Source: an uncultured Ectothiorhodospiraceae bacterium (GTDB lineage: Bacteria; Pseudomonadota; Gammaproteobacteria; UBA6429; Thiohalophilaceae). Taken from it: a stretch of 44,710 nt of DNA. The notes below the pieces were generated by a model, which saw only the letters and a program-made list of their open reading frames with translations, was not told the origin of the DNA and made no database searches. The DNA lies in NCBI GenBank assembly GCA_947258695.1, contig CAMYJG010000010.1:1-44710 (forward strand), read 5' to 3'. The first letter of the stretch is position 1. Every line of letters begins with the position of its first letter. A program made the translations under genes and the position numbers. Below, in pieces: positions 29,678 to 36,756 of the stretch.

Positions 29678-30739
29678 TTCATATTTTTTAAGTAAGACAC
29701 CTTCATCCCCACAACAAGAAGCTGCGCATTTTTTAATCTGATGTATCTCTTCTTCTGTGCCTGTTAAATATGTACTAACTGGCATATTTTCTTCTGCACA
29801 ATCACAGCCTTTATCATCATACACATAAACGTTTTCTAAACCGACTTCCTTAGCAATATCATGAGCTTGCCACAAGGACTCCGAGGGTGTCATGGGAATA
29901 TGACTTAACTTATAAGCAGGGAAAAATCGGGTGATATGCCATGGACTATCTTCACCCAGGTTTTCTTTAATCCAGCTTGCAATTTTTCGATAACCCTCAA
30001 CATCATCGTTTTTCCCTGGAATGATATTGGTGCGCGTCTCAACATGCATACCTAAATCATGTGCTTTTTTTACCGAAGCTAAAATATTATCGACAGTTGC
30101 TAATTTACAAATATCATAATAAAACGCATCATCCATGCTTTTAATATCTGAACATAAAACATCAACATGCGGCGCCATTAACTCTAATGCTTCATCCGTA
30201 ACAAAACTATTCGAAACATACACGGTATACAAACCGTTTTCTTTTGCCAGCATTGATACATCAATAACATACTCTAACCACACAGCAGGTTCAGAATAAG
30301 TGAAAGCGATGCCTTGTACATTTAATTTTTTAGCTGCATCAACCAAATCTTGAGGTGTTGCATAAGCAGAACTTGATTCCCCTTTTGCCAAGTCATCCAA
30401 CGCGCTGACACCCCATGAAATTTCCAGGTTATGGCAACCATCGCAACGAAAACTGCAACCGTAACTTCCGACAGACATCACCTGGGTACCCGGTTGAAAA
30501 TGCTTCACCGGTTTATCTTCGATGGCGCCAACATCAATCGCTGAAATAATGCCATAAGAGAGGTTATATAATGTACCGTTACGATTAACATGTGCCTGGC
30601 AAAAGCCACGTTGACCATGTTTTAATTTACAGCGCCATAAGCATAAATGACAACGCGTTGTGCCATCATCCAGTTTTTCTTGTAACCGGGTTTCCTGCAG
30701 CTGGTATTTTTCTATATCTTGTTTTGTTTTCATAATCAT
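29669..30739 (-). CDS. amrS: AmmeMemoRadiSam radical-SAM enzyme AmrS
   Basis: 356 residues from the ATG at 30739; the frame extends further upstream but overlaps the ATP-grasp gene, and AGG lies about ten bases before this ATG. Four N-terminal cysteines (CHLCLWRC and GFC) precede the radical-SAM motif CSFRCDGC (Cx3Cx2C), then YSEPAVWLEYV and THIIPGKND-like segments. AmrS belongs to the conserved AmmeMemoRadiSam set whose chemistry is not settled. Memo-like and AMMECR1-like partners are not in the window. Instead it follows an ATP-grasp ligase by 11 bases. Its last codons and stop lie in a repeat element. Confidence 0.88.
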   Translation of the reverse strand: MIMKTKQDIEKYQLQETRLQEKLDDGTTRCHLCLWRCKLKHGQRGFCQAHVNRNGTLYNLSYGIISAIDVGAIEDKPVKHFQPGTQVMSVGSYGCSFRCDGCHNLEISWGVSALDDLAKGESSSAYATPQDLVDAAKKLNVQGIAFTYSEPAVWLEYVIDVSMLAKENGLYTVYVSNSFVTDEALELMAPHVDVLCSDIKSMDDAFYYDICKLATVDNILASVKKAHDLGMHVETRTNIIPGKNDDVEGYRKIASWIKENLGEDSPWHITRFFPAYKLSHIPMTPSESLWQAHDIAKEVGLENVYVYDDKGCDCAEENMPVSTYLTGTEEEIHQIKKCAASCCGDEGVLLKKYEHE

Positions 30740-30750
30740 ACAAATACAAC

Positions 30751-32043
30751 CTAATTTATTGCAGTTAAATCGCCACCAATTTTCCACAAAGGAGCCACAA
30801 CAATATTCAAACAATCGTGTGCATCTCTTAATGCCTGTTCTGCTTCTTTTGCAGTGGGAGCTTCGGCAAAAATAAAACCTAAATAATTATTGCCTTCAGG
30901 CAAAGGAAGCAATTCATACCCTTCCCTAACCTCGATACTCAGTTCATTGATAAATGGGACTCGTTGCGCAGCTAATATACCTTCAACTCTTTTTAATATT
31001 CCTGCAGTAGGAATCGGAATCATAAGCACCCCGGCAGCGGATTGCATCGGATTAGCTTTAACCGGTTTCCCCATCGCATGTAATAACACTAACTCTTCAA
31101 GTGAATATCCTGTACCGAGGGAAAGTAAACGACCACACATACCACCTATAGTGCGGGCAGCCACCTCTAAAATCCAGACACCCTTTTCATTAATACGGCA
31201 TTCGGCGTGTACCGGACCTTCTCGCAAACCATATGCCTGGCAGACTTGAAGTACCGTGTGTTTAATTTCCTGCTGAATTTTTTCAGAAAAAGAGCTTGGG
31301 GTAATATAGTAGGTTTCTTCAAAAAAAGGGCCGTCAAGTGGATCCGGTTTATCAAAAATAGCTAATACTTCCAGCTCACCCTTGTTAAGCATGGCTTCAA
31401 CAGCAACTTCCTTGCCGGGAATAAATTCTTCCAGTAAGACGTTTTCTCGTAGCGACTTATCAACATGCAGTTCTTTTGACAACATTTTAGCGACACGTTC
31501 AACCGCTTGCTCTAATTCAAGCGGAGTATTAACACGTATCACCCCTCGACTAGCGGATAGCGCGACAGGTTTAATAACGGCAGGAAACTCAACATTGATT
31601 GCCTGTTGAGAAACTGGCTTATTTATATTTAACAGGTCAAAGGCAGGTATATTAACGCTCGATTGCTTTAAACATAAGCGTGCTAAATCTTTACGCTGAG
31701 CAATTTTAACCGCTTGTGGAGGGTTGTGTGGTAAATGTAATTTTTCAGCAATACTGGCAGCCAACTCAGTGATCACATCATCTGTGCCAATAATGCCTGT
31801 AAAGGCTTGCTTGTCCGCTTCAGCAACAATAGTTGCAATCGTTTGCTCTATTTCCTGAAAATCGACATGCAAACCTTGCACATAGTCTGACACAATAGAA
31901 TGCTCACCTTGTGAGGCAATCAGAACATCAACATTGAGTTGTTTTGCTGCTGCTAAAAAAGGAGCTGTTCGATAACTACCGTGAGGAGCGATAACTAACA
32001 CCCGATCCCGAGGCAATAAAGCTGGGTTGGATCGGGGTAACAT
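30751..32043 (-). CDS. ATP-grasp ligase of unknown substrate
   Basis: 430 residues. The N-terminal Rossmann-like domain (about 14-105) starts DRVLVIAPHGSYRTAP, and the ATP-grasp core (about 105-315) has AVIKPVALSASRGVIRV (phosphate-binding loop), LLEEFIPGKEVAVEAML and the metal-binding WILEVAARTIGGMCGR. The C-terminal domain of about 100 residues ends in an aldolase-like or ligase lid. The family (carboxylate-amine ligases related to BacD-type L-amino-acid ligases) joins an amino group to a carboxylate at ATP cost. It is directly followed by amrS, so the two are probably one pathway or modification system. Confidence 0.8.
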   Translation of the reverse strand: MLPRSNPALLPRDRVLVIAPHGSYRTAPFLAAAKQLNVDVLIASQGEHSIVSDYVQGLHVDFQEIEQTIATIVAEADKQAFTGIIGTDDVITELAASIAEKLHLPHNPPQAVKIAQRKDLARLCLKQSSVNIPAFDLLNINKPVSQQAINVEFPAVIKPVALSASRGVIRVNTPLELEQAVERVAKMLSKELHVDKSLRENVLLEEFIPGKEVAVEAMLNKGELEVLAIFDKPDPLDGPFFEETYYITPSSFSEKIQQEIKHTVLQVCQAYGLREGPVHAECRINEKGVWILEVAARTIGGMCGRLLSLGTGYSLEELVLLHAMGKPVKANPMQSAAGVLMIPIPTAGILKRVEGILAAQRVPFINELSIEVREGYELLPLPEGNNYLGFIFAEAPTAKEAEQALRDAHDCLNIVVAPLWKIGGDLTAIN

Positions 32044-32085
32044 AGTTGATAGGGTGTATAAATTTAAGTGTTTACTAAATGCTGG

Positions 32086-32460
32086 TTACGCACAACCACC
32101 GCCGCCTGAACCACAACCTCCACAAGCACCAGAACCACCAACCGCCTGGAATACATTATTAAATACAAACGAAGCATTCAAGCCCTGTTCAACATAATCA
32201 ATATCACAGCCTTGTAAATAACCTAGCGCAACTGCATCGACCAGCATTTTAAAACCCTCACCATCATGAACTTTGTCCGTCGGTAAAGCTTCTTCAGCAT
32301 AAGTCATGCCATAGGTCATGCCGCCACAACCACCACCAGATACAAACACACGGATACCTTCAACGTTATCTTCAGCGGCGTTGACTATCTGAGCCATCTG
32401 AGCAGCAGCGCTGTCTGATAAACTAACTTCATGTTCCATTAATGTGGTATTAAAACTCAT
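32086..32460 (-). CDS. erpA: A-type iron-sulfur carrier (ErpA/IscA-like) with CxxC tail
   Basis: 124 residues from the ATG at 32460, which has AGGAG seven bases upstream; the frame continues further but without support. The HesB-type fold is clear: VSGGGCGGMTYGMTYAEE (first cysteine), GCDIDYVEQGLNASFVFNN. Typical ErpA/IscA ends in CGCG; here the tail reads ACGGCGSGGGGCA, giving C-x2-C plus a third cysteine four residues from... the end. Such carriers pass 4Fe-4S clusters to enzymes such as the radical-SAM proteins in this window. Whether it is ErpA or another A-type paralogue is unresolved. Confidence 0.75.
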   Translation of the reverse strand: MSFNTTLMEHEVSLSDSAAAQMAQIVNAAEDNVEGIRVFVSGGGCGGMTYGMTYAEEALPTDKVHDGEGFKMLVDAVALGYLQGCDIDYVEQGLNASFVFNNVFQAVGGSGACGGCGSGGGGCA

Positions 32461-32602
32461 ACTCATTCTCCTGCCCGCTAAGGCTTGAATCAACTTGACT
32501 AAAATCGGATAATGTCGAGCCATATCCGAGTCTTATTGTATACATTCTAACACAGGTTCTGATTCTCGCGATATTTAGTGTTAGATATAGAGGAATATCA
32601 TT

Positions 32603-32887
32603 ATGTCACGCATGGTTTTTTGTAAAGTTTTAAAAAAAGAAGCACCTGGTTTAGAGACTCACACTTACCCAGGAGAACTGGGAGATCGGATTTTTAACGA
32701 AATTTCTGACGAAGGCTGGAAAAAGTGGTTAGAACGCTTAACCACCATCATTAATGAAAATGCCTTAAATACGGCCGATCCAGCCAGTATAAAAGTTATT
32801 GAACAACATATGCTGGGCTTTCTTTTTGGTGAAGGCGATCAAGGCCAATTACCCGACGGATTTAAACCTCAAGGTGGCAAAAAGTAA
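32603..32887 (+). CDS. yggX: YggX Fe(II)-trafficking / oxidative protection protein
   Basis: 94 residues of the YggX family, with the conserved Cys7 in MSRMVFCK and the C-terminal GFLFGEGDQGQLPDGFKP. YggX protects Fe-S enzymes from oxidants and helps repair. The gene is divergent from the ErpA-like carrier, so two iron-sulfur maintenance genes share the 142-base spacer. It leads a plus-strand trio with the small unknown gene and the Nudix gene. Confidence 0.95.
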   Translation: MSRMVFCKVLKKEAPGLETHTYPGELGDRIFNEISDEGWKKWLERLTTIINENALNTADPASIKVIEQHMLGFLFGEGDQGQLPDGFKPQGGKK

Positions 32888-32899
32888 TTATTTACTCAC

Positions 32900-33097
32900 A
32901 TGAAAAACCTCAATACCTACCCGATATCTGAATTAAAGCTTATATATTCCTTGCTACATAACCAGGTGCTTGAGCAACCTGCACTAATGGATAGCGAGCT
33001 ACTGCATGACTTGCAAAGTTATCTTCAATCCCAGGCAAGCCAGGATAATGTCGATGTCTCTGCTCATGCTGAATGGGCCGCCTGGTTGGCTAATTAA
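32900..33097 (+). CDS. Small hypothetical protein
   Basis: 65 residues, acidic and predicted helical, no cysteine, no membrane segment, rich in Leu, Gln and Ser, ending AEWAAWLAN. It lies 12 bases after yggX and three before the Nudix gene on the same strand; this tight placement and the even codon use argue for a real gene. I do not recognise the family and can see no catalytic motif. Confidence 0.6.
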   Translation: MKNLNTYPISELKLIYSLLHNQVLEQPALMDSELLHDLQSYLQSQASQDNVDVSAHAEWAAWLAN

Positions 33098-33100
33098 TTT

Positions 33101-33658
33101 ATGAAGTATTGTAGTGAATGCGGCAAAACCGTCGTCCACCGTGTACCAGAGGGGGACAACCTGCCTCGTTTCATTTGTGAACATTGCGACATCATTCATT
33201 ACCAAAATCCAAAGCTAGTTGTTGGCTGTCTGCCGGTCTGGAATGAACAAGTGCTGCTTTGTAAACGTGCCATCGAGCCCTGCTCCGGGCTATGGACATT
33301 GCCCGCTGGCTTTATGGAAAACCAGGAATCACTCGAAGAAGCTGCTCTACGTGAGTCAGATGAAGAAGCCAATGCAAATTTGGAAATCGAAAGCATATAC
33401 TCGGTTATAAGCTTACCGCATATTAACCAAATCTATGTGTTATACCGGGCAAAACTGCTGGATCTGGACTTTTTTGCCGGTCCAGAAAGTTTAGATGTTC
33501 AGCTTTTTAATGAAGAAGATATTCCCTGGGAAAAACTCGCATTTAAAACCATTGAGTTTACATTAAAACGTTTTTTTGAAGATAGGAAAAACGACCATTT
33601 CCCAGTACATAACACGGTAGTTTCAAAACGGAATCGTTTAGGGCAGGAAATAGATTAG
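33101..33658 (+). CDS. Nudix hydrolase with N-terminal zinc ribbon
   Basis: 185 residues. An N-terminal zinc ribbon (CSECGKTV...CEHC, residues 4-30) precedes the Nudix domain. The Nudix box is GFMENQESLEEAALRESDEEA, fitting G-x5-E-x7-R-E-x2-E-E (about 72-93). The arrangement is that of the NudC-like group, which cleaves nucleoside diphosphate derivatives such as NADH or ADP-ribose. It follows the small gene by three bases, so is likely translationally coupled. Confidence 0.85.
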   Translation: MKYCSECGKTVVHRVPEGDNLPRFICEHCDIIHYQNPKLVVGCLPVWNEQVLLCKRAIEPCSGLWTLPAGFMENQESLEEAALRESDEEANANLEIESIYSVISLPHINQIYVLYRAKLLDLDFFAGPESLDVQLFNEEDIPWEKLAFKTIEFTLKRFFEDRKNDHFPVHNTVVSKRNRLGQEID

Positions 33659-33660
33659 TA

Positions 33661-34110
33661 TTATTTTTTACTCCAGCGTAAACGGCTCATTACCCAGTTG
33701 CCGCCCTCTTTAATCCAACGAGACTCAACGTTATAAGCCTGTCCTCTTTCCGGTAACCAGTCACCTGATCCAAGTAACAACGTGTCCATAATGACATCCG
33801 CCGTGGTGTTATCTATCGAAGAACCATGCAGCCTGATTTCCCTGTTTAAAACTGTCACGGAAATATTTTTATTACGACGAAACTGGTAATGAACGAATAA
33901 GAAAAATTTTTCATTATTCATCTTTTCAGAAACTAAAAAGTCTTTCGCCAGGTACTGACGGATTTTTTTAGCATCTTTATCTTCTATGACTTCGAGTAGT
34001 TTATCCAACTGTTGGTTAAGTAAATCTTTATCGTCAGTTTTTGTACATGATAAAAGCAGCAATGAACTCGATAGAATAAAAACTGTTAATACTATTTTTT
34101 TAATCATCAT
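33661..34110 (-). CDS. Small exported lipoprotein of unknown function
   Basis: 149 residues from the ATG at 34110 (a second ATG follows directly). A lipoprotein signal (IVLTVFILSSSLLLLSC, lipobox LLSC) is followed by about 125 residues with a conserved-looking NTF2/SnoaL-like length and pattern (DKLLEVIEDKDAKKIRQYL, then beta strands to a C-terminal GNWVMSRLRW). The substrate or partner is unknown. It is divergent from apbE with a 51-base spacer, and convergent with the Nudix gene. Confidence 0.6.
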   Translation of the reverse strand: MMIKKIVLTVFILSSSLLLLSCTKTDDKDLLNQQLDKLLEVIEDKDAKKIRQYLAKDFLVSEKMNNEKFFLFVHYQFRRNKNISVTVLNREIRLHGSSIDNTTADVIMDTLLLGSGDWLPERGQAYNVESRWIKEGGNWVMSRLRWSKK

Positions 34111-34161
34111 CTTTATATAATAGTCAAAATCACAAACAAATGGTTGTTTAGAAAAAATATA

Positions 34162-35157
34162 ATGCATATCTCCACTATCAACTATAAAAGATTAATTCTA
34201 GTCATTTCTATAATGACCCTGTTTCTCAGTTCACAAGTTCAGGCCGAGTGGTTTAAAGCCGATCGCGCCATTATGGGTACCGCGATTCACGTTGAATTAT
34301 GGCACAACGACAAAGCAGTTGCAGATAGGCTCATACAAAAAGTATTTGATGAAATGCAAAGAATTGATAAGTTAATGAGCCCTTATAAAAAAGACAGTGA
34401 GCTTAGCTTAATCAATAACTTGGCTGCTAAACAACCGCTCAAAATTAGCTCAGAACTTTTTGATTTAATTCAGAAATCTATCAATGTATCGACACTATCT
34501 AACGGTGCTTTTGATATTACTTTCTCAAGTGTCGGGCAATTTTACGATTACCGGAAAAGAATCAAGCCCACTAAAGCTCAAGTAGAAAAAAACTTAAAAA
34601 AAATAAATTACAAAAGCATTAAGCTTAACTCGAGCAATAACACCATCTACTTCACTCAACAAGGAACACGGATAGACTTAGGTGGAATAGCAAAAGGACA
34701 TGCTGTTGATAATGCGATTCAACTATTACAGGAAAATGGCATTACCCAGGCCATGGTCTCTGCAGGTGGTGACACCCGTATTATTGGTGATAAAGGTGGA
34801 CGCCCCTGGTATGTCGGTATCCGCCATCCCCGTAAAAAAGGAAAATCTGCTGTTATTCTGCCGTTAAGTCAGTCAGCCATATCGACATCGGGTGATTATG
34901 AGCGTTATTTTATAAAAGACAATGTTCGCCACCATCATATTATCAAGCCCAGTACAGGCGACTCTGCACGTGAATTAAGAAGCGTTAGTATACTAGGAGC
35001 TGACAGCACTACCGTTGATGCACTGTCCACTACGGTGTTTATATTAGGTTTAAATAAGGGAATGAAATTAATTTCTGAGTTGCCAAATACAGAGGCCATT
35101 ATTATCGATAACAATGGCCGCATGCATTACAGTACTGGTCTAGCAACTACTAAGTGA
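34162..35157 (+). CDS. apbE: FAD:protein FMN transferase ApbE
   Basis: 331 residues from the ATG at 34162; a TTG 18 bases upstream is rejected. A signal peptide of about 22-30 residues (LILVISIMTLFLSSQVQA) makes it periplasmic. The ApbE motifs are seen: MGTAIHVELW, SNGAFDITFSSVG, and the flavin-binding RIDLGGIAKGHAVDNA. ApbE covalently attaches FMN to Thr/Ser of Nqr, Rnf, NosR and FMN_bind proteins; none of those targets is in the window. It overlaps the 3' end of the Tat-exported gene by eight bases, tail to tail. Confidence 0.94.
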   Translation: MHISTINYKRLILVISIMTLFLSSQVQAEWFKADRAIMGTAIHVELWHNDKAVADRLIQKVFDEMQRIDKLMSPYKKDSELSLINNLAAKQPLKISSELFDLIQKSINVSTLSNGAFDITFSSVGQFYDYRKRIKPTKAQVEKNLKKINYKSIKLNSSNNTIYFTQQGTRIDLGGIAKGHAVDNAIQLLQENGITQAMVSAGGDTRIIGDKGGRPWYVGIRHPRKKGKSAVILPLSQSAISTSGDYERYFIKDNVRHHHIIKPSTGDSARELRSVSILGADSTTVDALSTTVFILGLNKGMKLISELPNTEAIIIDNNGRMHYSTGLATTK

Positions 35158-36721
35158 TTTGTCCAAAAGCAGTATAACTATCCCTGACAACCGAGCTTCC
35201 TAAACTATGATTAGGGAACAGCGTTTCAAACTGACCTTCCTCCCCATGCAGAGCCATGTAGTTTAGTATCACGGCCTCAACCAGTGAGTTCACGTTATTG
35301 GCCATTGCGGTTGAATTATTTGTTTCAACCGAGGCACCTGGACGATACCAGCCTATCTGTTGATGTAGCATTTGCTGATCAGGTGTTCCGCCCAGAAGGG
35401 TTGGTGTATTGGTTGGGTGATAGACCAGGAAGAATGAAGCTGCAGTTGAAGAGTTATCACCAGTCCAGACTAGCTCGCCATTAGCCGCAGGATCAGGTGT
35501 ACCGTTACTGGCAACTGAACCGTCACTGAATACATATATCATGAGTGGTTTACCCACTAACTCAGCATATTTTAAACAGGCACCAATACAACGTCCCGCT
35601 CTCAAGTCCCTTGCATTACCCGTGGTACGGTTTCCAGTGTGATAGTCATAACCACCCATACTAATAGTACCGGCACCGGCAAGCCCATTAACAACCATTT
35701 TCATAACCGATGCGGCTTTATTAAACTCACGATCATTAACATAATCCAAACCGCCATTAGCAAAAGCTGTGGCTATATTTACATCACCATTAACATCTAA
35801 CTTGGTTCCGCTTCCATAGCCTTCAACCATGTCCGCTGATTGAACATAGTTACACTTCACTTGTTCTTTAATATTTGCATCATCAGTTGGAGACAAACCT
35901 GTATCCACATTTGAATTATCCATTTTTGCAGCACTGAGGCGTTGAATGGTTTCCATAACCCTGGTCGCATTATCAACACCCATCTTAGCCGCCAGTTCAC
36001 CTGTATCGACTAAACCACTGACGTCACCGGCACGATCTATTTTGGTGGGTCGAGCTGTTAAATCGATCATCGTACTAGGTGACATTGAATTACCACCTGA
36101 ATCAGAATTTCGAGAACCGATTAGTCCCATGATATCGCCCACTGCACCGGTTTTATAAATGCCGTACATCGGATTATGTGGGTTATTACCCGTATCGTTA
36201 GCAGAGCGCGCAGGAATAACAGCACCATTAACTCTTGCTACAGTACTACCTGCATAGCACTCTAGCATTCCTTGCAGCATTTTACTTTCGGTATGAAAAG
36301 GTAAACCAAAATCACGATTCACAAATAACTCTGTTCCACCAAATGATGGAATACGATCACCTGCTACACCCAGTTTGCTATAACCTGATGCGGTTAACGA
36401 ATCTTCAATTCCTCCCTGGCCGCCAACTAAAACATTTGAGCCAGCGATATTTGCTCCACCTGCCAAATCAAAACAGATAAAAGGAATTTTTCCCGCACCG
36501 TCTTGAATGCCACAGGCATTTTTCAAATCGATCATATCTTGAGATAGCGCATGAGCCGGTCTTGAGCCAGCAAGCATGCTTAACATAGTCGGAGCAATTA
36601 CCGCACCGGCACCTGATATAAAGCCCTGCCTAATAAAATCTCGCCGTGTGACAGGCCGAGGATGATCAGGATGCAATAATGGTTCATCCGGATGAAGGGT
36701 TCTAATTTTCTTCTTCGCCAT
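35150..36721 (-). CDS. Tat-exported DUF1501-like protein
   Basis: 523 residues with an AAGGAAG ribosome-binding site. A Tat signal sits at 24-60 (twin arginine at Arg26-Arg27 in TRRDFIRQGF, then GAGAVIAPTML and the cleavage region AHA). The core resembles DUF1501, alkaline-phosphatase-like proteins: KIPFICFDLAGGANIAGSN near the start, MGGYDYHTGNRTTG near 355 and LMIYVFSDGSVASNG near 395. Homologues in proteobacteria are often named GspF, which is a misnomer. It carries no heme motif and folds with cofactors before export. Position after the LamG-heme gene implies one operon. Confidence 0.72.
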   Translation of the reverse strand: MAKKKIRTLHPDEPLLHPDHPRPVTRRDFIRQGFISGAGAVIAPTMLSMLAGSRPAHALSQDMIDLKNACGIQDGAGKIPFICFDLAGGANIAGSNVLVGGQGGIEDSLTASGYSKLGVAGDRIPSFGGTELFVNRDFGLPFHTESKMLQGMLECYAGSTVARVNGAVIPARSANDTGNNPHNPMYGIYKTGAVGDIMGLIGSRNSDSGGNSMSPSTMIDLTARPTKIDRAGDVSGLVDTGELAAKMGVDNATRVMETIQRLSAAKMDNSNVDTGLSPTDDANIKEQVKCNYVQSADMVEGYGSGTKLDVNGDVNIATAFANGGLDYVNDREFNKAASVMKMVVNGLAGAGTISMGGYDYHTGNRTTGNARDLRAGRCIGACLKYAELVGKPLMIYVFSDGSVASNGTPDPAANGELVWTGDNSSTAASFFLVYHPTNTPTLLGGTPDQQMLHQQIGWYRPGASVETNNSTAMANNVNSLVEAVILNYMALHGEEGQFETLFPNHSLGSSVVRDSYTAFGQIT

Positions 36722-36756
36722 GATATGACTTCCTTACACTCTATTCATCGTTAATA

